From NCBI GenBank assembly GCA_027318915.1, contig DAHVOH010000023.1:1-43464 (forward strand): DNA of 43,464 nt, in the 5' to 3' direction. Below the pieces are notes generated by a model. That model ran no database searches and was not told where the DNA came from. It saw only the letters and a program-made list of their open reading frames with translations. The stretch comes from Clostridiales bacterium. Its GTDB lineage: Bacteria > Bacillota_E > Sulfobacillia > Sulfobacillales > JAIMBI01. The translations under genes were made by a program, and so were the position numbers. Below, one piece after another: positions 25,393-33,513 of the stretch (the stretch's first letter is position 1; each line of letters begins with the position of its first letter).

Positions 25393-26556
25393 GTGAGTCA
25401 GGCCACAGATTTTTACGAGTTGGATGTTGAGGCGACGCCCGACGAACTGCAGGTGCGCGACGTCGTGCGGCGCTTTGTGGAAGACAATGTTCTGCCGCGC
25501 GTGGGGGCCCTGTGGCAGGCGGGCGAATTTCCGCGGGAATTGATCGGGGAGATGGCGGCGCTGGGTCTCTTCGGCCCCTCCTTGCCCGAGCGCTACGGCG
25601 GCGCCGGGCTTTCCGGAACCGCCTATGGCCTGATGATGCGTGAGCTGGAGTACGGGGACTCGGGGCTTAGGTCGTTTGCCTCCGTGCAAAGCGGCCTGTC
25701 GATGTACGCCATCTACCGATGGGGTTCGGAGGAGCAGCGGCGCCGTTATCTGCCGGAGATGGCGGCGGGGCGCGTCATCGGGTGTTTCGGCCTGACCGAA
25801 CCGGATGCCGGGTCTGATCCCGGCGCCATGCGCACCCGGGCTCGGCGCACGGACCGCGGCTTTGTGCTGTCGGGCGCCAAACGCTGGATCACCAACGGCT
25901 CCCTGGCTCAGCTGGCCGTGGTGTGGGCCAAGGACGAGGACGACGTCATCCGGGGCTTTCTGGTGCCGACGGACACACCGGGCTTTGCGGCGCGGGACAT
26001 CAAGACCAAAGCCTCCATGCGCATGTCGGTCACGTCGGAGTTGTTTTTGGACGACGTGGAGATTCCCGCGGATCACCGGCTTCCCGACGCAGCGGGGTTG
26101 TCCGGCCCCTTGTCCTGCCTGACGCAAGCGCGCTACGGCATTGCGTGGGGCACCGTCGGCGCCGCGGCCGCGTGCCTGGACGAAGCGCTGGCGTATACGG
26201 GTTCGCGGGTGGCCTTTGGACGGCCGATCGCGGCGACCCAGCTGGTCCAGGAGCGCTTGGTGGATATGACCAGCCTGGTGGCGGGAAGCCACCTGGCGGC
26301 CGTCCGGCTGGGCCAGCTGTACCAAAGCGGTCGCCTGCGCTATCAACAGGTCTCGTTGGCCAAACGGGACAACACCCGGGCCGCGCTGACGGTGGCCCGC
26401 ATGGCGCGGGAACTCCTCGGCGGCAACGGCATCACCACCGACTACGGGCCCATCCGACACGCCGCCAATCTGGAGACGGTCGACACCTATGAGGGGACGT
26501 ACGAGGTGCATACGTTGATTGTGGGCCGCGACATCACGGGCCAGGACGCGTTCTAG
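25393..26556 (+). CDS. Acyl-CoA dehydrogenase, glutaryl-CoA dehydrogenase-like
   Basis: FAD-dependent dehydrogenase, 387 residues. It shows CFGLTEPDAGSDPGAMRT and KRWITNGS (FAD-binding loops), and the catalytic base in DTYEGTYEVHTLIVGR. The segment GDSGLRSFASVQSGL has the Arg that glutaryl-CoA dehydrogenases use to hold the substrate gamma-carboxylate, which supports oxidative decarboxylation of glutaryl-CoA to crotonyl-CoA. The GTG at 25393 has AGCGGGGG upstream; ATG 25372 (ATGA overlap) is also in frame. Last gene of the pepA operon. A lysine or tryptophan degradation role is inferred. Confidence 0.88.
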   Translation: MSQATDFYELDVEATPDELQVRDVVRRFVEDNVLPRVGALWQAGEFPRELIGEMAALGLFGPSLPERYGGAGLSGTAYGLMMRELEYGDSGLRSFASVQSGLSMYAIYRWGSEEQRRRYLPEMAAGRVIGCFGLTEPDAGSDPGAMRTRARRTDRGFVLSGAKRWITNGSLAQLAVVWAKDEDDVIRGFLVPTDTPGFAARDIKTKASMRMSVTSELFLDDVEIPADHRLPDAAGLSGPLSCLTQARYGIAWGTVGAAAACLDEALAYTGSRVAFGRPIAATQLVQERLVDMTSLVAGSHLAAVRLGQLYQSGRLRYQQVSLAKRDNTRAALTVARMARELLGGNGITTDYGPIRHAANLETVDTYEGTYEVHTLIVGRDITGQDAF

Positions 26557-26923
26557 CGGGTGGATCGGAGACGCCGGAGAGCCGCTCTCGCCGCGATGGT
26601 CTCCCCGGTCGGGGGAGCGGCGCGTGTCCTTGGGGGTCGGCGACGCCGAACTGGCCGCCGGTCTCCCCCGGGGGGACGCGCCGCGGGACAGCCTGCACGC
26701 ATGCACCCGCCGGGCGGCGGACACGCGGCCGGGAGCGCCCTGACGAGGCCTTGCGCCCGGGCGGATGGCTTCGTGCGCGCCAGGCGCTGGGGTGCTGTCT
26801 CGGGGGTCGGGTGCTGCTGCAGGCGGTGAGGGCAGCTCGCTTCCCACCGCGTCCGATCGGCGCGCCACCCAGCGACGCGCCGGTGGCGGGGTGGGCACGC
26901 CCTGGCATGAGGCGGCGGGTGGA
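26557..26923. other. Convergent intergenic region
   Basis: A 367-bp GC-rich gap between two convergent genes. CTCCCC at 26601-26606 can pair with GGGGAG at 26612-26617 as a weak hairpin. Short frames on both strands are Arg/Pro/Gly-rich and unsupported. Nothing else is visible. Confidence 0.45.
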
Positions 26924-28135
26924 TCAATAGGGGAGGCCGGCGCTGTCAAGAATGTCGGTGGCGAGAGCCTTCTCCCGGTTCGGAAGGGACACCTCCAGCT
27001 CCATGGTCCCGGCTGTGGGACTGGGGTACAGCACTCCGTTGACGGTGGTGCGGCGGCCGGAGGCGGGAGCGGAAAACGCGAGCGCCACATCGGAGATCCA
27101 GGCGATGCGCGTCCCCGTCGACGCGGGCAGTCCCATCGCGGCGGACGCTCCCTGACCTTCGATGGCGGCGGTCAATGTGAGCGTGCTGTCTTCGCGCAAC
27201 TCCACCCACTGTCCGGCGTGTCGGGGATTGACCAGCTTGACGATGGTCAGAGGGCCGACCGACTTGGGCGGCACCATCATCCATCCGCGCGGCGCCTCGA
27301 AAGGCAGCACCCAGGTGCCCAACGTATAGTGCACCAAATGCGGTCCGCTCGGCGGTTGGTGACGGAGCCCGGGCACATCGACCCCGGCAGCGTCAAAGCC
27401 TTGGACCAGGCTCTGGGCGGCCGCCGCCGCTTGGCTGATGGGCAGAATGGCCAGCGACGGCTGCTGGCGGGCGGCGACGGGAAGGCGGTAGACGCGCAGA
27501 ATGAAGCCGTCATCCACCAGCACCCGATGGCTGCCGACCGTCACCGACTTCAGGCGACCCGCCGGCAGCGTCAGCAAAACGTGGGACGCGCCGTCCACCA
27601 AGCTGACGGTTTCAATCCCCACGGTCCGGTGCCGCGGCCCATAGGCCAGAACCACCAGCCAGGGACCCGTGGCGCGCAGCAACTGCACCTGCGCCGCCGG
27701 TTTGGCACCGGCGGCATGGGGCACGAACAGGGCGGCGAGGCGACTCGGCGTCGTCCCCACGGACCGCCACTCGTTCGGATAGACCGGCATCTGCCACAAC
27801 AGACCCGAGGCGGATGATCCGGTGGCGTTGACCGCGGCCATCCCGGCAAAAACCGGGGTGGGCGTCGGCATAGGCCCGACGCCGACGGTGCCGTACGGCG
27901 TGATGAGACACGAGGAAGCCGCGGTCGGGTCGGGGCAAGCCAGCGTCATGACCGGGGGACGCACCGCCCCGGTGGCCCCCAGCCACGCCACGGCTCTGAC
28001 CGTCGGGACCGGCCGGGCGCGATGTGGGGCCGTGCGGGTGGCGGCCGGGCTGCTCCACAGGCCGGCACCGGTCCAAGCCAAAGCCAAGCCCAGGACGGCC
28101 GCATAGATTCCCTGTCCCACGCTTCGCCGCGACAC
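26924..28135 (-). CDS. Exported or membrane-anchored protein of unknown function
   Basis: A 403-residue product with one N-terminal hydrophobic helix (IYAAVLGLALAWTGAGLW) preceded by MSRRSVGQG, a signal peptide or anchor. The rest is Ala/Pro/Val-rich, predicted to lie outside the cell, with repeated beta-type segments (HRVLVDDGFILRVYRLPV, GTMELEVSLPNREKALATDILDSAG). The start is GTG. No catalytic motif or known domain is recognised. It is followed downstream only by the convergent gap and lies 52 bp after the methyltransferase gene on the same strand, so the two may be cotranscribed. Confidence 0.75.
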   Translation of the reverse strand: MSRRSVGQGIYAAVLGLALAWTGAGLWSSPAATRTAPHRARPVPTVRAVAWLGATGAVRPPVMTLACPDPTAASSCLITPYGTVGVGPMPTPTPVFAGMAAVNATGSSASGLLWQMPVYPNEWRSVGTTPSRLAALFVPHAAGAKPAAQVQLLRATGPWLVVLAYGPRHRTVGIETVSLVDGASHVLLTLPAGRLKSVTVGSHRVLVDDGFILRVYRLPVAARQQPSLAILPISQAAAAAQSLVQGFDAAGVDVPGLRHQPPSGPHLVHYTLGTWVLPFEAPRGWMMVPPKSVGPLTIVKLVNPRHAGQWVELREDSTLTLTAAIEGQGASAAMGLPASTGTRIAWISDVALAFSAPASGRRTTVNGVLYPSPTAGTMELEVSLPNREKALATDILDSAGLPY

Positions 28136-28187
28136 GTTCAGTGCTCTCGCTCCCCTGGACTACAACGCCTGGGGTGTGGAGCCGGTT

Positions 28188-28943
28188 TCAATCCGGTCGG
28201 ACGGCGACCAAGAGCAGCCGGTATTTCAAGAACACGCCACCCGGTTCCAGAGCCTGCCGCACCGCCGGGGACCAGCTGGCCATGGCCGTGAAGGCAGCCT
28301 GGCCGGCCGCCTCCGTCGGTTGGACGGGGGAGAGCCACTGCTCCGGCGTCATCGGTTCCACCGTGACCTCCAGCCACTGCAGGCGAAACCCGGCGCCCAG
28401 GATGAGGTCCATCCATTCATCCGGGGTTCGGGCCTGACGATGCGAGGGATCGCGCGCTTGCTCCAAGTGGTTCAAGGCGGCCATGGAGAGCGCCGGGGCG
28501 GTCATGTCGGAGACGCCAAGAAGACCCTCGGGCTTCAGCACCCGGTGCGCTTCGGCCAGAGCCTGCGGCAGATCCGCGAAGTGGTGGGCGGCACGCCGGC
28601 AGACCACCCGGTCAAACTGACCGTCGGCATAGGGCAAATGCTCGGCGGCGGTTTGATCCCAGCCGATGGCGACACCGGCCTCGCGGGCCAGCGTCCGAGC
28701 CTGCTCCAGCATCGCCGCCGTGGGATCGGCCGCACGCACGGCCAGACCTTGACGGGCGAGGCGGACCGCGACGTGACCGGCGCCGGTGGCCAGGTCCAGC
28801 GCTGTTTGTTCCGGCGCCAGATCCAGGCGATCCAACAGACGGTCCAGGTCGGCTCCTTGGGCGTGACGGGTGCTCAGGCGGTAGCTGGCGGCATGGGTTC
28901 CAAAGAATGCCTCGCGGGCCGCATCGTCGGTGGGAAAGTTCAT
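28188..28943 (-). CDS. Class I SAM-dependent methyltransferase
   Basis: A 251-residue methyltransferase with the SAM-binding motif I LDLATGAGHVAVRLA near residue 48. It also has motif II (VRAADPTAAML), the post-II DQTAAEHLPYADGQFDRVVCRRAAHHF, and ALAEAHRVLKPEGLLGVSD, the arrangement seen in UbiE/COQ5-like small-molecule methyltransferases. The ATG at 28943 has AAAGGACGGAG upstream. The substrate is unknown. It is divergent from the DUF1002-like gene. Confidence 0.88.
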   Translation of the reverse strand: MNFPTDDAAREAFFGTHAASYRLSTRHAQGADLDRLLDRLDLAPEQTALDLATGAGHVAVRLARQGLAVRAADPTAAMLEQARTLAREAGVAIGWDQTAAEHLPYADGQFDRVVCRRAAHHFADLPQALAEAHRVLKPEGLLGVSDMTAPALSMAALNHLEQARDPSHRQARTPDEWMDLILGAGFRLQWLEVTVEPMTPEQWLSPVQPTEAAGQAAFTAMASWSPAVRQALEPGGVFLKYRLLLVAVRPD

Positions 28944-29055
28944 CGTCTCCGTCCTTTCGCATCAAGCGGTGTGTCGCCGGGTGGGCGTATAGGCGCGGCA
29001 GGCTTTAGCCGACGCTGTTTGCGACGGCGGCACCAGCCGTCGGGGGAGGGTGCCC

Positions 29056-29970
29056 ATGGGAAGACGGTGGGGGGTGCGGACCGGCATCACGGTCCTGGCG
29101 CTCGGAGTCTCTTTCGTGACCGGCTCCGCGGCTTGGGCCGCCAATCCCGTCGTGGCCCTGGGCGCGGACCTGACGGCCCGTCAGCGCGAGCTGATGCTCG
29201 CGCAGTTTGACATCCGACCGACAGTCGCCACACGCATCGCCCTGATCTCCCGCCATCAGGAACAGATCCTCCTCGACGGCATTGCTCCGCCGGCGATGGT
29301 CGTCCACCCCGCCGTCACGGCGGTCTATATCGTACCCCAAAGATTGGGCTATGGTCTCAGGGTCTGGACGCGCCACACGACCCAGGTGACGCCGGCCATG
29401 TATGTCAACGCGCTGGCGACGGCGGGGATGACCGACACCGCCGTTCGCATCAACGCGCCGGAGCCCGTCTCCGGCGTGGAGGCGCTGGCGGGCATCCTTT
29501 GGGCGTATCAAGCGTCCACGGGACGATTCATCTCCTCCTACCAAAAACGGACGGCGGCGCGGGAACTGGTCCTCACCGTCTCCCTGGCGCATGCCACCCA
29601 TGCCCCGGCGCGGGTGGTGGACATGCTGCGACGGGTCCAGGAAGAGGTGGCCCAAGACCATCTTCAGCAGGCGACGATCATCCGGTCGCGCGTGATGGCC
29701 GCGGCGAAAGACCAGCGCTTGGCCCTGACGCCGGGCCAGGTGCGCCGGGTGACGGCGCTCGCGGTACGGATGGGACGCCTTCGGCTGTCGGCCAGCCAGC
29801 TCCACGCACAGGTGTCGGGGCGACGGCACGAAGGGTTCTGGCATCGCCTTCGCGGATGGTTTTCGTGGTTCTGGCGGCATTTGGAGCCTCGCGTCGCCGC
29901 TTGGGCGCGGTCCATTGACGAGCGGCGGCTTCACTCTATAGACTCTAAACACTTTCTGGTTCGACCGTGA
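29056..29970 (+). CDS. DUF1002-like exported protein
   Basis: A 304-residue protein with a signal peptide (MGRRWGVRTGITVLALGVSFVTGSAAWA, cleavage likely after AWA) and the DUF1002/YpuA-type beginning NPVVALGADLTARQRELMLAQF. The helical middle fits the family (TPAMYVNALATAGMTDTAVRINAPEPVSGVEALAGILWAYQ). The C-terminus has a Trp-rich amphipathic stretch (FWHRLRGWFSWFWRHL), unusual and possibly membrane-contacting. The ATG at 29056 has GGGGGAGG 5 bp upstream. The function of the family is unknown. It ends 40 bp before cysS. Confidence 0.82.
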   Translation: MGRRWGVRTGITVLALGVSFVTGSAAWAANPVVALGADLTARQRELMLAQFDIRPTVATRIALISRHQEQILLDGIAPPAMVVHPAVTAVYIVPQRLGYGLRVWTRHTTQVTPAMYVNALATAGMTDTAVRINAPEPVSGVEALAGILWAYQASTGRFISSYQKRTAARELVLTVSLAHATHAPARVVDMLRRVQEEVAQDHLQQATIIRSRVMAAAKDQRLALTPGQVRRVTALAVRMGRLRLSASQLHAQVSGRRHEGFWHRLRGWFSWFWRHLEPRVAAWARSIDERRLHSIDSKHFLVRP

Positions 29971-30009
29971 TGGGGCGTGCGGCGCGGCGGGGGAGTCGAA
30001 GGAGGAGCG

Positions 30010-31440
30010 GTGGAAAGAGCGTCGGGGGAGATTTGGGTCTACGACACCTTCCGCGGCCGGGAGCGGCGGTTCGAGCCGGTGCACGCGGGGCGGGTCGGCA
30101 TTTATGTGTGCGGTGTCACTCCCTATGCGGCGCCGCACATCGGGCATGCGCGGCCCTCGGTGGTGTGGGATGTGATTCGCACCCATTTGGAGCGCCGTGG
30201 CTACGTGGTCACCCTGGTCCAGAACTTTACCGATGTGGATGACCGGTTGATTGAACGGGCGACGGACGAGGGCGTCTCGGTCGCCGCCTTGGCCGCCCAA
30301 CATATGGCGGAGTATTTCCAGGCCATGAACGCGCTGGGCGTCCGCCCTCCTGACGTGATGCCGCGCGCCACCGAACATATTGAGGCCATCAACGAGCTGA
30401 TTGGCCGCCTGCTAGGCCAGGGGGTCGCTTATGCCCGTCGCGGCGACGTGTACTTTCGCGTGGCGTCCCGGCCGGATTATGGCGCTTTGGCGCGCCGGCA
30501 TCCCGAGGCGATGCGGGCGGGCGCGCGGCTCGACATCAACCCGGACAAGGACGACCCGCGCGACTTTGCTCTTTGGAAGCGAGAACAGCCGGGAGAACCG
30601 GCTTGGGCATCCCCTTTTGGCCGGGGACGCCCGGGCTGGCACGTGGAATGCTCAGCCATGGCGCATCAATATCTGGGCGATGTGCTGGATATGCACGGCG
30701 GCGGGGTCGACCTGGTGTTTCCGCATCATGAGAATGAACGCGTGCAGTCTGAGGCCGGCTATCATGTCCCGTCCCATGTTCGCTTCTGGGTTCACAACGG
30801 GCTGGTCACCACCGACGGGGTCAAGATGTCAAAATCGCTGGACAACGGGCAGGATCTCGCCGGCCTTATCAACCGCTACGGAGCCCGCAACGTGCGCGGC
30901 TATCTGCTCTCCGTGCATTACCGGTCGCCGCTGGAATTCTCGGTGAACGCCCTGGAAGAATTCGGCCGGGCCCGCGAGCGGATCGTGCGTCTTTGGTCCC
31001 AGGTCCACGACGCCGAGCCGCCCCGGCGCCGCGTCGGCGGCGAGGCGGGCCAGGTGCTGGATGACTTTCCCGCCCGGCTGCTCGATGCCCTGGACGGCGA
31101 CTTCAATACGGCGCGTGCCTGGGCCGAGGTGTTTGAGATGGTGCGGGCGGCCAACAGCATGGTCCAGGCGCCGGGACCGGATCGCGAAGCGGCCCGCGGC
31201 TTCGCCCGCCGCAATCTGGCGGTGGCGGATCAGGCGCTGGGTCTGCTGGATCCGCCGTCCCCGCCGGCGGCTTCCTTGCCGGCAGCCGTGGCGTCGTTGG
31301 TCAGCCGGCGGGCCCAGGCGCGAATGGCTCGCGACTGGGCGACCGCGGATCAGTTGCGGGACGCCATCTGGGCCCAAGGCTACGTGGTGGAGGACAGGGT
31401 CGAGGGGACGGTGGTTCATCCCCGGGACCGCATCTCGTGA
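30010..31440 (+). CDS. cysS: Cysteinyl-tRNA synthetase
   Basis: Class I synthetase charging tRNA-Cys, 476 residues. It has YVCGVTPYAAPHIGHARPSV (zinc Cys plus HIGH motif), the further zinc ligands in GWHVECSAM and FPHHENE, and KMSKSLDNG for the KMSKS loop, followed by the DALR anticodon-binding part. The GTG at 30010 has AAGGAGGAG just upstream; an earlier in-frame start at 29977 overlaps the preceding gene's end and is unlikely. The stop overlaps the rlmB GTG, as in the conserved cysS-rlmB pair of Firmicutes. No mrnC lies between them. Confidence 0.97.
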   Translation: MERASGEIWVYDTFRGRERRFEPVHAGRVGIYVCGVTPYAAPHIGHARPSVVWDVIRTHLERRGYVVTLVQNFTDVDDRLIERATDEGVSVAALAAQHMAEYFQAMNALGVRPPDVMPRATEHIEAINELIGRLLGQGVAYARRGDVYFRVASRPDYGALARRHPEAMRAGARLDINPDKDDPRDFALWKREQPGEPAWASPFGRGRPGWHVECSAMAHQYLGDVLDMHGGGVDLVFPHHENERVQSEAGYHVPSHVRFWVHNGLVTTDGVKMSKSLDNGQDLAGLINRYGARNVRGYLLSVHYRSPLEFSVNALEEFGRARERIVRLWSQVHDAEPPRRRVGGEAGQVLDDFPARLLDALDGDFNTARAWAEVFEMVRAANSMVQAPGPDREAARGFARRNLAVADQALGLLDPPSPPAASLPAAVASLVSRRAQARMARDWATADQLRDAIWAQGYVVEDRVEGTVVHPRDRIS

Positions 31441-32198
31441 ATGAGAGCGAGGGGTCGGCCGGGGACCGCGACCCCTACATATACGGCCGCCATCCGGTCC
31501 TGGAGGCGCTCCGCGCCGGCCAGCCGCTCGCACGACTTTATGTCCAGGACACGCTGGCCGCCCGTATGCCGCTCAGCGGCTTGGCGGCCCGGGCGGCGAG
31601 CCTCGGGGTGCCCGTCCACCGGGTGCCGCGGCGCCGGTTGGATGAATGGACGGCCGGCGCCGTGCATCAGGGCGTGGTAGCCGTCGTGGCGGCGGTGGGA
31701 CTCCATCCGGAGGAGGAATTGGAGCGTCTGGTGCAGAGCGGACCGGATCCTCTGGTGCTGGTGCTGGATGGGGTGCAGGACCCGCACAATCTGGGCGCGG
31801 TCGCTCGTATCGCCGACGTCGTCGGCGCCGGCGCCGTCGTTATTCCCAAGCACGGCAGCGCCCCTTTGTCGGCGGCCGCCATGAAGGCGTCGGCGGGCGC
31901 GCTGGCGTGGGTGCCGGTGGTCGCGGCGACCAATCTGTCTCGAACCTTGGAAGATCTGAAGGCTTGGGGATTGTTCATCTGGGCTGCGGTGCCCGACGGT
32001 CAGGTCCTGTACACCGAGGTGGATTGGCGCGGCGGGGTCGCACTGGTGGTGGGCGGCGAGGGCCGCGGCATCCGCCCGCTGGTGGTGCGCCACGCGGACG
32101 GGACGGTGCGTCTGCCCATGCGGGGACGGGTGGGATCTCTGAATGTCGCGGCGGCGACGGCCGTGCTGGCTTACGAAGTCTTGAGGCAGCGAAGCTAG
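31437..32198 (+). CDS. rlmB: 23S rRNA (guanosine-2'-O-)-methyltransferase RlmB
   Basis: SpoU/TrmH-family 2'-O-methyltransferase, 253 residues, presumed to act on G2251 of 23S rRNA. It has an N-terminal L30e-like substrate-binding domain (YIYGRHPVLEALRAGQPLARLYV). The knotted SPOUT domain has motif 1 DPHNLGAVARIAD, motif 2 VVGGEGRGIRPLV and motif 3 GSLNVAAATAVLAYE. The GTG start overlaps the cysS stop by 4 bp. YacL-group TrmH paralogues are similar, but gene order favours RlmB. Confidence 0.93.
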   Translation: MNESEGSAGDRDPYIYGRHPVLEALRAGQPLARLYVQDTLAARMPLSGLAARAASLGVPVHRVPRRRLDEWTAGAVHQGVVAVVAAVGLHPEEELERLVQSGPDPLVLVLDGVQDPHNLGAVARIADVVGAGAVVIPKHGSAPLSAAAMKASAGALAWVPVVAATNLSRTLEDLKAWGLFIWAAVPDGQVLYTEVDWRGGVALVVGGEGRGIRPLVVRHADGTVRLPMRGRVGSLNVAAATAVLAYEVLRQRS

Positions 32199-32214
32199 GC
32201 GCCCAAACTTGGTC

Positions 32215-32249
32215 TTGCCACATAGCCACGGAAGGCCACATAATATAAT
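32215..32249 (+). promoter_or_regulatory. Promoter of sigH
   Basis: TTGCCA at 32215-32220 and CATAAT at 32239-32244 are 18 bp apart. A perfect TATAAT overlaps at 32244-32249 but would be 23 bp from that -35. Transcription would start 10-15 bp later, giving sigH its own transcript separate from cysS-rlmB. Confidence 0.6.
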
Positions 32250-32311
32250 CCACTTTGATCGGTTGGCCTGCCAGGCCGGTTTTGGAGCATATGGAATGGA
32301 GGGGGATCGCG

Positions 32312-32968
32312 GTGAGCGTCAGTCCCCGGAGATTCCAGGACTATGACGAAATGGTTGACGAAGGCATTGTGCTGGAAGCTCGCGACGGAAACATCGAAGC
32401 GTTGGAGTACCTGATCAACAAATACCGCAACTTCGTCCGGGCCAAAGCCCGCTCCTATTTCTTGATTGGCGCCGACCGCGAGGACATCATCCAAGAGGGC
32501 ATGATCGGCCTGTACAAAGCCGTTCGCGATTTTCGGAGCGACAAGCTGTCGTCATTCCGGGCCTTCGCGGAACTGTGCGTGACGCGGCAAATCATCACCG
32601 CCATCAAGACCGCCACCCGTCAGAAGCATATTCCCCTCAACTCTTACGTGTCGCTGAACAAACCGATTTACGAGGAGGATTCGGACCGGACGCTCATGGA
32701 CGTGCTGTCCGGAGTCAAGGTGACCGATCCGGAAGACCTGATTATCGACCGCGAAGAGTTTGGCGATATCGAGGAGAAGATGGGAGAGATCCTGTCGGAT
32801 CTGGAGTGGAAAGTGTTGATGTTTTATTTGGATGGACGTTCCTATCAAGAGATTGCGGGCGATCTGAATCGGCACGTGAAGTCCATCGACAACGCCCTGC
32901 AGCGCGTGAAGCGGAAATTGGAGCGCTACCTGGAATCGCGCGGGCACCGGGTGCCTCAGGAATCATAA
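32312..32968 (+). CDS. sigH: RNA polymerase sigma factor SigH
   Basis: Sigma-70-family factor that directs early stationary-phase and sporulation-entry genes. The chosen GTG at 32312 gives a 218-residue protein and has GGAGGGGGA 5 bp upstream. ATG 32291 is in frame but lacks a site. Region 2 reads ALEYLINKYRNFVRAKARSYF...DREDIIQEGMIGLYKAVRDF with the core-binding and -10 recognition helices. Region 4 reads LSDLEWKVLMFYLDGRSYQEIAGDLNRHVKSIDNALQRVKRKL with the helix-turn-helix. It follows rlmB as in other Firmicutes and is ended by a terminator. Confidence 0.95.
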   Translation: MSVSPRRFQDYDEMVDEGIVLEARDGNIEALEYLINKYRNFVRAKARSYFLIGADREDIIQEGMIGLYKAVRDFRSDKLSSFRAFAELCVTRQIITAIKTATRQKHIPLNSYVSLNKPIYEEDSDRTLMDVLSGVKVTDPEDLIIDREEFGDIEEKMGEILSDLEWKVLMFYLDGRSYQEIAGDLNRHVKSIDNALQRVKRKLERYLESRGHRVPQES

Positions 32969-32972
32969 TCAG

Positions 32973-32998
32973 CCGGAGCCGCGCTCCGGTTTTTCTTC
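32973..32998 (+). terminator. Rho-independent terminator after sigH
   Basis: CCGGAGC at 32973-32979 and GCTCCGG at 32983-32989 enclose a 3-nt loop and are followed by TTTTTCTTCT. It begins 4 bp after the sigH stop. Confidence 0.92.
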
Positions 32999-33226
32999 TG
33001 CCGAAACGTGCCCCACGGGAGCGCAGCGGCCTGTCGCACATGCGGCCGGGCGCGCGCCATGCGGCGCCCCGCCGATTTCGGCCCGGGCTCGCGCAGCAAT
33101 GGCGGATCGGCACCGCCGCGGTCCGCGTCCGGCCCCGACCAGACGGTTCCGAAAGGTGGCCCGGCGGCGGCTGGCGGGCAACAGCCCGGTGCCGGCGCGT
33201 GTCAAACGGATCCGGCACGGAGCCCG

Positions 33227-33478
33227 TCACGGGGGCGCGGGCCGCTTGGCCAGCAGCACCCGCCAGGTTCCGGGCGCCTCGGGATCCTCGGCCCATTGCA
33301 GATAGGCATGGCCGGTGGTGTGGGCATACGCCTGCAGATCCCGAACCACTGACCACTTGTCGGTCCATATCCGGAGCCGCTGGCCGGCCGACAGGTGCCG
33401 GAATGCGTCAGTCACGCTGACGATGGGGCCGAGTCAGCACTGCCCCCGCACATCGAGATCGGTCACCGTCTCATTCAC
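33227..33478 (-). CDS. TusA/SirA-like protein with in-frame TGA (candidate selenoprotein)
   Basis: Read from the GTG at 33478 (AGGAGG 10 bp upstream), the frame runs DLDVRGQC, then TGA (33436-33434), then LGPIVSVTDAFRHLSAGQRLRIW and on to a normal stop, 83 residues if the TGA is read. The whole aligns to TusA/SirA, a small sulfur-carrier fold: D-x-R-G-x-x-C-P-x-P at the N-terminus, L-x-x-G-x-x-L in the middle, and TTGH near the end. The TGA falls exactly on the catalytic Cys and follows another Cys. Both sides of the TGA are conserved in one frame, so either it is recoded as selenocysteine or a single base change has just inactivated the gene. A SECIS-like hairpin follows. It is the last gene of the MoxR-DUF58-transglutaminase operon, 35 bp after it. 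Confidence 0.7.
33406..33422 (-). promoter_or_regulatory. SECIS-like hairpin downstream of the TGA
   Basis: On the minus strand CGTCAG (33422-33417) and CTGACG (33411-33406) form a perfect 6-bp stem with the loop CGTGA. The loop has G as its second nucleotide, about 18 nt after the TGA, within the 16-37 nt window known for bacterial SECIS elements. The stem lies in coding sequence (VSVTDA), as bacterial SECIS must. Short palindromes can arise by chance, so this is supporting evidence only. Confidence 0.5.
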
Positions 33479-33513
33479 CGGACGCTCACCTCCTCGCGTC
33501 AGCCCGCGCGACG

